Below, piece by piece: positions 1 through 7,844 of a stretch of 36,971 bases of DNA. Position 1 is the first letter of the stretch, and every line of letters begins with the position of its first letter. A model generated the notes under the pieces. It saw only the letters and a program-made list of their open reading frames with translations, ran no database searches and was not told the origin of the DNA. A program made the position numbers and the translations under genes. This DNA is from JARRJY01 sp037388705 (GTDB lineage: Bacteria; Pseudomonadota; Gammaproteobacteria; UBA6429; Thiohalophilaceae), in the NCBI GenBank assembly GCA_037388705.1, contig JARRJY010000007.1:1-36971 (forward strand), given 5' to 3'.

Positions 1-21
1 AAAAAGAACTTTTACCTGGTT

Positions 22-561
22 CTAGAATTTAAACGTCGCACCTACTGACCAGTTTTCCAGGTCAATATCCTCACCTTCTACATCTAGTGTTGATGCCTGG
101 TACTCGACTCGTAAAGAAAAATTATTGGATGAATTGAACTGCAATCCTACTCCGTAAATAAGATCGTTACCATCTTCAGAACCTGTTAAAGTCACTGGAA
201 CAGTATAATCAGTAAAAGTTGCATCTACATCCCACATCAGTAAGCCAATTTTACCAAAGAAATCCATCGTAGGACTCACTGGCATATAACCAACACCTGA
301 AAATTCTATCCCTGTAGGTTCCAGGGATGCGTAGTATAAACCAGGATATGATTCTTCAGGCTTTCCAAAATCGTGGTAGGCGACTTCAAAACCAAGATTA
401 CCGTTACGGGTACCGCCAAATATTTTAAAAGAGCTATCATCAACCCCTTCAAGATCGGCTGAACCAACCCCGACACCAAAATAATTATCCGCCATCGCTC
501 CGCTGGCAAACATACTGGAAGCCAATAATGTTGACAATGTTACTGCTGATATTTTTTTCAC
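22..561 (-). CDS. Small outer-membrane beta-barrel protein
   Basis: The protein has 179 residues. A Sec signal peptide (KK at residues 2-3, hydrophobic stretch to about 22, ending SGAMA before DNYFG) is followed by alternating aromatic and polar strands and ends in ...VGATFKF. A C-terminal Phe is the usual BAM recognition signal. Length and strand pattern fit an 8-stranded OmpA/OmpW-like barrel of the outer membrane. The start is GTG, chosen because AAGGAG lies 8 bases upstream. The ligand or role cannot be read from the sequence. The gene stands alone, with 281 bases of AT-rich DNA between it and the OmpA-type lipoprotein gene. Confidence 0.8.
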   Translation of the reverse strand: MKKISAVTLSTLLASSMFASGAMADNYFGVGVGSADLEGVDDSSFKIFGGTRNGNLGFEVAYHDFGKPEESYPGLYYASLEPTGIEFSGVGYMPVSPTMDFFGKIGLLMWDVDATFTDYTVPVTLTGSEDGNDLIYGVGLQFNSSNNFSLRVEYQASTLDVEGEDIDLENWSVGATFKF

Positions 562-842
562 TCTTTATCTCCTTAAAATAATTATTAGTCCTAATTTGAT
601 CGATTTTAAAAAAATTAATGCAGGGGGGTATGCTTAATCCACTTTATATTAAAAAATATAGCACATTATCTATAGAAGATACTTTTTTACAAAAAAATAA
701 AATTTTTATCTGTTTACCGGGTTAAAAATAGATATTCTTTAAATATATCGTCTAAAGATAAGCATCAATGGGGGCGAATAAATGTATTTTCCCGTCCCCC
801 AGTTACTAACAAAAATCCACATGTTTCTATTTTCTCAACTCC

Positions 843-2204
843 TTACTGCTTTACTGACACTACCAGGTCGACACGTCGGTTCGTGGCACGTCCTTCAGGT
901 GTATCATTGGAAACAAGTGGATATTTCTCACCGTAACCCGCATAGGTAATCTTGTAGCCTCCTTTAAGCGAAAAGAGGTAATTTGCCACCGCGGCTGCCC
1001 TGTGGTTTGACAGCTTCTTGTTGACCTCGGCTGAGCCAACCGAGTCAGTATGCCCTTCAACAACCACTTTTTGCGCATCCAGCTTCTTAATAATACTATC
1101 GGCCTGGACTATTAACTGCTTGGAAGACTCGGGGATAACCGCGGTACCCGATTTGAAATTGATACGCTTGAGCCTGAAGATCAGTTTATTGCCTTGCTGA
1201 TAGACCAGTGCCTCATCCTGTGACAATACCTTACGTGCTTCATCCATGGCTTTCTGGAACCGAACCTGTGTCGAAGCCCTGGCCAGCTGTTCTTCCTGCG
1301 TTTTCAGCACACCTTCTGTACGTTTCAGCTCACCCTCTTTTTTCTGCAGCGTTTGTTGCGTTGACTGTAATGTTTGCTCAGTTCTTTTCAGACTGCTGCT
1401 CATCTCGCCCAGTGCGCGTTTTTGTTTAACAATCTGCACTGCAATGTTTTCCGGCGTACCCTTGGCGCCCATAATGATGTTCATCACATCACGCAATTGT
1501 GTTGCACTGGCCAGTGCTTCATCAACACTCTTTTTATAGACACCCGGGCTGCGCGGGCTCTGGGCAATAAGATTCATTGCGGTATTGTAGTCCAGTGACG
1601 CTGTGCGCAAGGATTTTGGTGCAAGATCCTCGGCATCATCATCCATCGCCTTGTCAATCGCCTGCCTGGCATTATTAAGTTCAGTGAACTGTACCGCTTT
1701 TGCCTCTAACACCAGGTATCTTTTCTGAAGCGAAGCAAAGTCTTCGGGTGAAAGCGAACGACTGAATTGCTTGGTCTCACTTTTCAGATCTTCATCAATA
1801 TCCTTCAGGATGACAACCAGTGCCTCACTTTTTCTCACGCCGGCTTCAAGGGCGGATTTCCTTGCTTTGAGTATGCGGCCTGAAGATCCCTGACGGCTAC
1901 TTGCTGTTTTTCTGGCATCCTGGAAAAAAGCCTTGGCAGTGGCCGCGTTTGAAACCACTGTCTCGGGCAAATCATCTTGCTTCAGGCCACGTTTGGCATC
2001 TGCCAGGAAAGTACTCCCCTTTGAGAACTGTTCATCGGCTAACACGTCAACCTGATCCTGCTGTGCATTCGTCATCACCTGTGTCACTTCCGCAACAGCT
2101 TGTCCCGGATCACTGGATGCAAGCTCTGCTTTCCTGAGACTCGCACACCCAGTCATCAACACGGGGATCAAGATAAGCCCCAGGGTTTTAATCAGATTAT
2201 TCAC
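843..2204 (-). CDS. OmpA-family peptidoglycan-binding lipoprotein
   Basis: The predicted lipoprotein has 453 residues. The signal peptide ends in the lipobox LMTGC with the lipidated Cys at about residue 20. A long alpha-helical middle contains a Lys/Glu/Gln-rich coiled coil around residues 260-320. The C-terminal third is an OmpA domain, with EGHTDSVGS at about 383 and the NRRVDLVV end that binds diaminopimelate in peptidoglycan. The N-terminal helical part resembles DUF4398-type lipoproteins. I chose the GTG at 2204 because AGGAG sits 9 bases upstream and gives a normal-length lipoprotein signal. An in-frame GTG at 2240 would add 12 residues and has no good ribosome site. The likely role is tethering the outer membrane to the cell wall. 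A CRP-type site lies about 275 bp upstream. Confidence 0.87.
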   Translation of the reverse strand: MNNLIKTLGLILIPVLMTGCASLRKAELASSDPGQAVAEVTQVMTNAQQDQVDVLADEQFSKGSTFLADAKRGLKQDDLPETVVSNAATAKAFFQDARKTASSRQGSSGRILKARKSALEAGVRKSEALVVILKDIDEDLKSETKQFSRSLSPEDFASLQKRYLVLEAKAVQFTELNNARQAIDKAMDDDAEDLAPKSLRTASLDYNTAMNLIAQSPRSPGVYKKSVDEALASATQLRDVMNIIMGAKGTPENIAVQIVKQKRALGEMSSSLKRTEQTLQSTQQTLQKKEGELKRTEGVLKTQEEQLARASTQVRFQKAMDEARKVLSQDEALVYQQGNKLIFRLKRINFKSGTAVIPESSKQLIVQADSIIKKLDAQKVVVEGHTDSVGSAEVNKKLSNHRAAAVANYLFSLKGGYKITYAGYGEKYPLVSNDTPEGRATNRRVDLVVSVKQ

Positions 2205-2288
2205 AACGCTATTCTCCTGTTTCAAAATTCGCTTAATCACACCTGGTTTTGCTATGCCGACAAATCTTTACAAACACACCAGGTTTGA

Positions 2289-2407
2289 TGCCTCATTTTA
2301 AATAGTTTATCAGTCTAAAAAAGAAAAGAATAACAATTAATACAAATTGCTAAACTGGAATTTACGGTGCCTGTTTTTTCGTGGACCGCAACATTCAAAA
2401 TGAGGCA
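2289..2407. repeat. 11-bp inverted repeat flanking about 97 bp of non-coding DNA
   Basis: TGCCTCATTTT at 2289-2299 is exactly inverted at 2397-2407 (AAAATGAGGCA). It lies in the 332-base non-coding stretch between the OmpA-type lipoprotein gene and the helix-hairpin-helix gene. No clear target duplication flanks it and no transposase fragment was seen, so a miniature mobile element is only a possibility. Confidence 0.35.
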
Positions 2408-2478
2408 ATACGCATAATCGTCTTTCTCATGTTATTCATTATGTATCTATTTTTTATGACTTTTCTTTAGGAAAGTAG

Positions 2479-2494
2479 TGTGACGTGGATCACA
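2479..2494. promoter_or_regulatory. CRP/Vfr-type binding site
   Basis: TGTGACGTGGATCACA matches the TGTGA-N6-TCACA consensus of CRP-family regulators at all ten consensus bases. It lies in the non-coding stretch upstream of the minus-strand OmpA-family lipoprotein gene (start 2204) and downstream of the stop of the helix-hairpin-helix gene. The distance of about 275 bp from the start codon is long for direct activation unless the 5' untranslated region is long. Confidence 0.5.
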
Positions 2495-2536
2495 AAAGTA
2501 TCATTAATATTCGAAGTAATGGCAGCAGACTCATTT

Positions 2537-3394
2537 TTAACCGGTGTAAGACATATTTGCATAGTAGTCCTTGCATTCAACCTCCCGACCACGTACCACG
2601 CGTTTGCCTGTTAATTCCCCATGCGTTTCTGTTACTACGGTATGCTGGCTTTCATGATGTTGGTCATCATAAAAGAAGATGACGACCCAGTCATGGGTGC
2701 GTTTTAACTGGTGTGCACGCGCGGTATTGGAAAACAAAATGGTGAAATGCCAGCCCTCTTTACTGATATGCATGACCGGCAACCAGGCTTTGCCTTGTGG
2801 ATTGAACCGTTTCGGGGCAATCATTGGTAATTCTCCCGCTTCGCTTTTTTGTCGGTAGCGCCTGTCGATGTCGAGAAGCAATTCCACGGAAGGTTCAGTA
2901 AAGGTCTGCTCAGGGTGTCGGGTTGGTCGTTGTTGTCCAAGCACATGAGAAAGGTAAAGCTTGACCATGTCCACTTTCTTTTTACTGAATCCCGGTATCT
3001 GCTCCAGCCGCTTGTTATGTGCCGCGACTTCCAGCGCTTCCAGAGAATCAATATGCAACCGTTCAATAATGCGGTGTGCCAGCTTAGGTCCGATACCAGG
3101 AATCGATTCAAAAAGTGCCACCGGATCATGGCCACCCTGTAAACTTTCCAGGCGACTCATACGCCCCATCGCGACGTATTCATAGATTGAGCGGGCAATC
3201 CCTTCCCCGATCCCGGGTAAGTCCACCAGCCCCTGGAATCCTTCACGATCAACGATTTCGCTAACAGGTTGAGACAATGAAGCAACTTCTATTGCCGCAT
3301 TACGGTATGCCGTTACCCGGAAAGGATTCGCGTCCTGTTCTTCTAACAAGCGCGCTATCTCACGTAACCTGTCAGCAATGTCCTGGTTAATCAC
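2537..3394 (-). CDS. Helix-hairpin-helix DNA-binding protein, PolX N-terminal-like
   Basis: The protein has 285 residues. The first half resembles the N-terminal 8-kDa-like and HhH region of family X DNA polymerases: a helical INQDIADRLREIARLLEEQ segment, then three hairpins, PGIG (about 60-63), PGIG (99-102) and PGFS (134-137). The polymerase palm and PHP domains are absent, so it should bind DNA without polymerising it. The C-terminal 120 residues hold a WLPVMHISKEGWHFTILFSNT segment seen in stand-alone HhH proteins of unknown role. I chose GTG 3394 because AGGA lies 6 bases upstream and the homologous region begins there. A longer frame to 3457 would overlap the omptin gene. A repair or nucleoid role is inferred only. 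Confidence 0.72.
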   Translation of the reverse strand: MINQDIADRLREIARLLEEQDANPFRVTAYRNAAIEVASLSQPVSEIVDREGFQGLVDLPGIGEGIARSIYEYVAMGRMSRLESLQGGHDPVALFESIPGIGPKLAHRIIERLHIDSLEALEVAAHNKRLEQIPGFSKKKVDMVKLYLSHVLGQQRPTRHPEQTFTEPSVELLLDIDRRYRQKSEAGELPMIAPKRFNPQGKAWLPVMHISKEGWHFTILFSNTARAHQLKRTHDWVVIFFYDDQHHESQHTVVTETHGELTGKRVVRGREVECKDYYANMSYTG

Positions 3395-3426
3395 CGTCTG
3401 TCCTGTTATCAAAAGGTGATAGATAT

Positions 3427-4401
3427 TTAATATATATAGCTTATACCAATAGACCATGCACTACTGGAATTGTCAGCTCCAGCACAATTCTCACAATAAC
3501 CAATAATGGCACCAGTATTGGAATCCCTGTAAAGCGTATTGCCTCTTAATTCTTCATATTCCCGGGCATCATACCGAATAAAACCTTCTAGCTGGCTATA
3601 AAATTTATAAGCTACTCCAATTTTATAAGCTGACATGTCACCATCTGCAAAATCATCAACAAATATGATGTCGGGCAAAAAATGATAATCTGTCGCTTTC
3701 ATTGATACCCAGTTACTGTATTCGTACTGGAAATGATATTTCCATTTCCCATTTTTCCCCTCGTACTTGATGCCGACATAAGGCATGGAAAATTCCTGCT
3801 CGTAACTGATTACCAATTCTCCAGGAGTGAAAGTCCCGGATTGATCACGAAAGTCTATGGGAACTGTAGAGTAAATAAAAGTACCTCCGCGTGACTCCCA
3901 CTTCCAGTTTGATTCCCGGTATCCGAACAGGAATCGCCAGGCGCTGTCATCCGATCCATGAAAGTGATAATCAAAATTTATATCCAGAGAATGATAATCA
4001 GTAAGGCTGGTATCTTCATGATGCGACCAGTCAGACCAGTCAAGGCCGATATAGCGCCAGTCATAATCATCCATAACCCCGTCGCCTTCTGTTACTGAGG
4101 TCTGAAGTTCAAGATTTATACGTGTTTTGTTTCTTTCATAACTGAGGCCACCGATTAAAACGGGGTTGTTTTTCACTTCCCAGATAAGCTGGCTGAGTTT
4201 GTAATCTGGCGGATAGCCAAATGCAGGTTGCCCGTAAACAATTTCATTGGCTTTAACACTGGCCTGTCCTGCTGAAAGATAAAACGTTGAATCACCATTT
4301 GATGCTTTGTAGGGTGCAGACAATATCACCTGGGAAGGTATCAATATCAAAGCCGCACAAACTGCGACCAGGTAAAAATAGTAGTAATTATTATTTAACA
4401 A
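3427..4401 (-). CDS. Omptin-family outer-membrane protease
   Basis: The protein has 324 residues with a signal peptide, then a 10-stranded omptin barrel. The diagnostic segments are LSQLIWEVKNNPVLIGGLSY, MDDYDWRY, GYRESNWKWESRGG, FSMPYVGIKYE and TDYHF. Compared with E. coli OmpT, the catalytic pairs are kept: Asp83/Asp85 correspond to D112/D114 and Asp210/His212 to D238/H240. OmpT Arg138 and Arg175, which bind lipid A phosphate, appear as N165 and E203. Omptins cleave peptides at the cell surface, usually after basic residues; this substrate is unknown. A Cys pair (YCENCAG, about 303-306) near the C-terminus may form a disulfide in an extracellular loop. The start is TTG with TAGGT 8 bases upstream. 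Confidence 0.88.
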   Translation of the reverse strand: MLNNNYYYFYLVAVCAALILIPSQVILSAPYKASNGDSTFYLSAGQASVKANEIVYGQPAFGYPPDYKLSQLIWEVKNNPVLIGGLSYERNKTRINLELQTSVTEGDGVMDDYDWRYIGLDWSDWSHHEDTSLTDYHSLDINFDYHFHGSDDSAWRFLFGYRESNWKWESRGGTFIYSTVPIDFRDQSGTFTPGELVISYEQEFSMPYVGIKYEGKNGKWKYHFQYEYSNWVSMKATDYHFLPDIIFVDDFADGDMSAYKIGVAYKFYSQLEGFIRYDAREYEELRGNTLYRDSNTGAIIGYCENCAGADNSSSAWSIGISYIY

Positions 4402-4442
4402 CGCTTAAACCTACGATATACAATCGTTAAATTCTTCTTCTC

Positions 4443-4456
4443 GCTATTTAAATAGC
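4443..4456. promoter_or_regulatory. 14-bp perfect palindrome upstream of omptin gene
   Basis: GCTATTTAAATAGC is self-complementary over 14 bases and lies about 42 bp upstream of the omptin start codon, where a dimeric regulator could overlap the promoter. No known operator consensus is recognised. Confidence 0.35.
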
Positions 4457-4539
4457 AGTATTTTATTAAAAAAAGAGCCAGCAACCTATAAGTACTTCTG
4501 TGTATTGATGTTGAACTGGCCCCTTTCTTTAGCTCGTTG

Positions 4540-5187
4540 TTATTTTAACGAAGATGCGAAATCAGTAAACAAGGTCTTTAACACACTACGCGCAGCGTTC
4601 TGGCGACCTTCAACATCAACATGGCTGGAAAAATTTTCGGCCTTGTAGGTTTGTAATGATTTAGTGACTGACTTGCCGTTAGCATATGTCACCTTAACGT
4701 CGGCACTGATAAAACCAATCACAAACGGTCGTGTCTTATCGATTTGCATCTCGAATTTTTTTCCATGCATAGCTTCGGCAATTGCCACACCCAATGGACC
4801 GAGCTGGGTGCTGGAACTGGCCAGCAAGTCTGCCTGGTGGTTGGCCTCGAACTTGAGATTTTTCAGCGTCATATGGATGGTTCTGGGCTTGTCAGACCAA
4901 CCAGCTATCTCTTTCATGATATAGCGTCTCAGTAATGTCAGGACTGCCGGGTCAAAACCCTCGTCACCAAGAGTCCATATGCCATATCGATCACTGGTGA
5001 TTAACATGGAACCGATACTGGCTTCCTTGTCATCCGCTGGACGCACATCAGAAATCACCAGTGAGGTTTCAGCTACACTACCACTGCTGACGGTTTCTTT
5101 GATAACGATTTTAGGCTGTGCACAGGCCGTTATTAGTAAAGTCACAACTGCGACGAGTAACAAGCGAAATGATGAATTAGTAAACAT
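4540..5187 (-). CDS. Uncharacterised outer-membrane-type lipoprotein
   Basis: The protein has 215 residues. Its signal peptide ends in the lipobox LITAC, with Cys at about residue 22 and Ala-Gln after it, which favours outer-membrane sorting. The mature part has alternating strands and a C-terminal helix (GRQNAARSVLKTLFTDFASSLK). The overall plan resembles the YajG-type lipoproteins, but no motif allows a firm assignment. It is followed by the omptin gene on the same strand, with 138 bases between them that contain the palindrome at 4443-4456, so they are probably separate transcription units. Function unknown. Confidence 0.72.
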   Translation of the reverse strand: MFTNSSFRLLLVAVVTLLITACAQPKIVIKETVSSGSVAETSLVISDVRPADDKEASIGSMLITSDRYGIWTLGDEGFDPAVLTLLRRYIMKEIAGWSDKPRTIHMTLKNLKFEANHQADLLASSSTQLGPLGVAIAEAMHGKKFEMQIDKTRPFVIGFISADVKVTYANGKSVTKSLQTYKAENFSSHVDVEGRQNAARSVLKTLFTDFASSLK

Positions 5188-5426
5188 GTCGACTCCCTGT
5201 TCTTATTATTAATATTTAGTGTTTAGAACGATTTATCAGTTATAACCTGATTTATGAATCAAGTAAAATCAGGATGGCTATATTAAATCGTATTTTCTGG
5301 AACAATAATATACCTTACAGGCTTACAGTGACTTAGCAATTTCCGACAAACCAGAATAGTGTGTAACCAAGAAGATTAGCCGTTTTTTAGTTCTCGATGG
5401 GGCTCAGTGTTCCCGGAAAATTGTGT

Positions 5427-5963
5427 TCAGTGAGCAAAAATTGCCAAGGTAATACCATACGAGGTAAAAGTCTCACCGCCAACTTTAATATGTTGAATAT
5501 CCAGAAGATTGACGCGAAAGGTTTCATTACCCATCACTAACCCGATACCCACTGCATAGCCCGTGTCATTTACTTCCCGGAAGTTTTGCGTATCGTTTTG
5601 CAGCAATACCTTGTATTCAGCATCGACAATCCCGGCCTTGAATATAACCGGCCAGTTCGTCGGGCGAGCCGTGGCAAAAAGGGATCTTGAGTCATACACC
5701 ATTTCACCGGCATTATACAGGTCTTCCTCGTCATTCCAGAGGCTAAGGCCTTCAAACAGGACACCATATTGCCAGTTACCCTGTTCCTTGAATTCATAAC
5801 CAACCTGTAAACCAAAACCCCCATCAAATGCTTCGCCGCTAAAGTCTCCATCCACAAATTCCAGGTTTGCACCTATGGTAAAACCTTCGGCATAGACCAG
5901 GACACTGAATGTTNNNNNNNNNNNNNNNNNNNNGGAAAATAACCAATACAATTTTTTATACAA
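5427..5963 (-). CDS. Outer-membrane beta-barrel protein, interrupted by assembly gap
   Basis: About 178 residues. A signal-peptide start (YKKLYWLFS) runs into the 20-N gap and resumes at TFSVLVYAEGF, followed by barrel-like strands such as FGLQVGYEFKEQGNWQYGVLFEG. Because 20 N is a placeholder length, the joined frame is a guess and bases may be missing from the signal peptide. I prefer the TTG start at 5963, where AGGGAA lies 6 bases upstream. The ATG at 5987 overlaps the end of the DUF2244 gene and has no ribosome site. The protein ends GITLAIFAH, without the classic terminal Phe. It probably forms an operon with the DUF2244 gene. Role unknown. Confidence 0.6.
   Translation of the reverse strand: MYKKLYWLFSXXXXXXXTFSVLVYAEGFTIGANLEFVDGDFSGEAFDGGFGLQVGYEFKEQGNWQYGVLFEGLSLWNDEEDLYNAGEMVYDSRSLFATARPTNWPVIFKAGIVDAEYKVLLQNDTQNFREVNDTGYAVGIGLVMGNETFRVNLLDIQHIKVGGETFTSYGITLAIFAH
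5914..5933. other. Assembly gap (20 N)
   Basis: A run of 20 N inside the signal-peptide region of the beta-barrel gene. It marks a scaffold join of unknown true length and shows the source is a draft assembly. Confidence 0.99.
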
Positions 5964-5973
5964 AATAGATTCC

Positions 5974-6459
5974 CTAGTTAACGACATTTATCACGCCGCG
6001 TAATTCACCAATGAGCTTCTTTTTATCCTGCTCGTTAAGAAATTCACCAAGTTCCAGTTGCTGTTGCTTGCTGCGCAGGAACACCTTTAAGGGTTGTCCG
6101 CCGCGATAGGGTGGCTTATCGATTAATAAACGGGTAAAGAAAAGTTCGGATTCCCACGTCGATTTGGGCAGGTGATACCCATTTTCGACACGGATCCGGT
6201 TGTCTTCAAAATGTATGACTTGCTTGCGGCGGCATTGGTGCGCCACCCAGTACATCAATGATACCAGTGCAATGATCTCAAGCCCGGCAAACGGTAATAT
6301 CATCCATAATCCAAGCAAGGCAAATGCGATCGCGATAAGCAAGGCCAGGCATGAAACGATCCCAAGAAAAAGTTTCGTTGTTTGCCATTGTCCCGACATA
6401 TTCGGACATACCACGATATGTCCCTGGCCTTTCGAAATATCAAGGTTTGATTCGATCAT
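5974..6459 (-). CDS. DUF2244 integral membrane protein
   Basis: The protein has 161 residues. A short N-terminal cytoplasmic part (SNLDISKGQGHIVVCPN) precedes two adjacent membrane helices at about 29-50 and 55-72, then a C-terminal soluble domain with WESELFFTRLLIDKPPYRGGQPLKVFLRSK. This is the typical plan of DUF2244, often found near cytochrome oxidase genes in proteobacteria; no oxidase gene is present here. The start is ATG at 6459. It is divergent from the LysR gene, and the 187-base spacer must hold both promoters. It is followed at once by the beta-barrel gene, probably co-transcribed. Biochemical role unknown. Confidence 0.78.
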   Translation of the reverse strand: MIESNLDISKGQGHIVVCPNMSGQWQTTKLFLGIVSCLALLIAIAFALLGLWMILPFAGLEIIALVSLMYWVAHQCRRKQVIHFEDNRIRVENGYHLPKSTWESELFFTRLLIDKPPYRGGQPLKVFLRSKQQQLELGEFLNEQDKKKLIGELRGVINVVN

Positions 6460-6623
6460 ACTGCTGCAAGTTTACCCTTGTTGACATCTATTCTGAGCGA
6501 CAGCGTCAATAACGGTCAAGCGTTTCCCGAGGCAAACCCGCTCGAGATTGTCTTTATATAATAAGGAGTAAAATCACCCTGCTTGGTGAGCTTACCCGCC
6601 TTTGTTGTGTATATAGGCTTTTC

Positions 6624-6635
6624 CGCTATATAGCG
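6624..6635. promoter_or_regulatory. Palindrome in LysR promoter, probable autoregulatory site
   Basis: CGCTATATAGCG is a perfect 12-bp palindrome 12 bp before the LysR start codon. ATATAG recurs three times between 6611 and 6642. LysR-type regulators commonly bind interrupted palindromes of this AT-rich kind upstream of their own genes, so autoregulation is the simplest reading. Confidence 0.45.
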
Positions 6636-6646
6636 AATATAGAGCC

Positions 6647-7570
6647 ATGTTATTATATTCCGTTATGGAATACTCCAACTTACCTGACCTGACGGGCTGG
6701 GCAAGCCTGCGCGCGGTTGTTGAAAAGGGTGGCGTCATCGAGGCCGCCAGGGCCATGCACGTCAGTCAATCTGCCATTTCAAAGCGACTCAAATCACTGG
6801 AAGAATGCTACGGCGTGCCCCTCATGGAGCGCGTTGCCGGTCGCCTGCGCCTCACTGAAGCCGGTGAGAAAGTCTACATGCTTGCGGTACTCACCCTCGA
6901 CCGTCAACTGGCGCTTCAGGAAGAAATCAGTAACCTGGAAAAAGGTAAAACCAGTCTTAGCATGGAAGTCACTTTTGGTATCGGTGAACACCTGTTGCCG
7001 GATCTGTTATTCAGCTTCAAGGAACAATATCCTGATTACCAGATCGACTTTCGCATGAACTACAGCCGTGACATCCAGAATCAACTGGCCACCGAGCGGG
7101 TTGATATGGCGCTAATGGAAATGGCACCGGATCATCCTGACATCCTGGTACAAAAATGGATGGAAGATGAATTATGGCTGGTGTGTGCCCCCAGCCACCC
7201 ACTGTTCGGGACCGAGTTCCTGGCAGTGGATGACCTGACCGGGCTCAATTTCGTACTGCGTGAAAAACAATCGTCCATCCGAGAATCATTGGATGTTGCG
7301 CTGAAACGCATCGGCGTGGATCAACTGAATATTGCCCTGGAAGTCGGATCCAGTGAAGCCATCATCGATATGCTGGAACGGGGTAAACATGTCAGCTTCA
7401 TGCCCCGCTTTGCCGTGTATGAACGGGTCATGGCCGGCAAATTATTCCACATCAAGATAACCAGTTTCCGAATCCTGCGCACCTTGTGGATTGCGCGAAA
7501 CCGTGCCGCCCTGGATCACCCGGTTGCCGAAGCATTTATTCACCTGCTACGTGACACCGAATCCCCCTAA
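6647..7570 (+). CDS. LysR-family transcriptional regulator
   Basis: The protein has 307 residues. The N-terminal winged helix-turn-helix is clear (AARAMHVSQSAISKRLKSLEECYGVPLMERVAGRLRLTEAGEKV). A linker helix (DRQLALQEEISNLEKGK) joins it to the two-lobed co-inducer domain from about residue 100 to the end. Length is normal for the family. The start could be ATG 6647 or ATG 6665; neither has a strong ribosome site. It sits directly upstream of and co-oriented with the first SulP gene, and the 11-mer TATATTCCGTT occurs both at the start of this gene and upstream of sulP-1. I infer that it regulates itself and the transporter. Co-inducer unknown. Confidence 0.88.
   Translation: MLLYSVMEYSNLPDLTGWASLRAVVEKGGVIEAARAMHVSQSAISKRLKSLEECYGVPLMERVAGRLRLTEAGEKVYMLAVLTLDRQLALQEEISNLEKGKTSLSMEVTFGIGEHLLPDLLFSFKEQYPDYQIDFRMNYSRDIQNQLATERVDMALMEMAPDHPDILVQKWMEDELWLVCAPSHPLFGTEFLAVDDLTGLNFVLREKQSSIRESLDVALKRIGVDQLNIALEVGSSEAIIDMLERGKHVSFMPRFAVYERVMAGKLFHIKITSFRILRTLWIARNRAALDHPVAEAFIHLLRDTESP
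6654..6672. promoter_or_regulatory. Inverted repeat at start of LysR gene
   Basis: TATTCC-GTTAT-GGAATA (6656-6672) is an inverted repeat with a 5-base spacer that overlaps the first codons of the LysR gene. It contains the 11-mer TATATTCCGTT (6654-6664) that is repeated at 7600-7610. A regulator bound here would block translation start or elongation of the transcript. Confidence 0.4.
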
Positions 7571-7599
7571 AAGCCCGGAAAGCGTGACAATTCGACCAC

Positions 7600-7631
7600 T
7601 ATATTCCGTTTATTCATATACTGGAAATATT
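7600..7631. promoter_or_regulatory. Putative LysR operator upstream of sulP-1
   Basis: TATATTCCGTT at 7600-7610 is identical to the sequence at the LysR gene start. It is followed 11 bases later by GGAAATAT (7622-7629), making an imperfect inverted repeat of TTCC/GGAA arms. It lies 240 bp before sulP-1. A second inverted repeat, ACTAT-N4-ATAGT, lies at 7791-7804, 40 bp before the sulP-1 start. No gene was seen in 7571-7844. Confidence 0.4.
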
Positions 7632-7844
7632 TTCATTAACGTTTGCTAATATTTAATGGCACAATCGCACCCCCGTCAGTAATGGCGGCTTCAGGTAATA
7701 TCGAACAGGCAACAGGGTACGCCTGTCCACTCGGCGATTGCGCTGATGAATATCGATATCACTGAAAATCAGGTCCCATTATTCCTGGATACTATTTATA
7801 TAGTTTTGAACTACGCTTACGTGAGTAAATGCTGAGGTGCTTTA

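Noticed and set aside
769..801. TGGGGG and CCCCCA pair, possible terminator of the OmpA-type gene
   Set aside because: Only 6 bp of stem with a 21-base loop and no T run on the minus strand.
7705..7726. ACAGGC/GCCTGT stem upstream of sulP-1
   Set aside because: Six base pairs with a 10-base loop and no further support as a leader structure.
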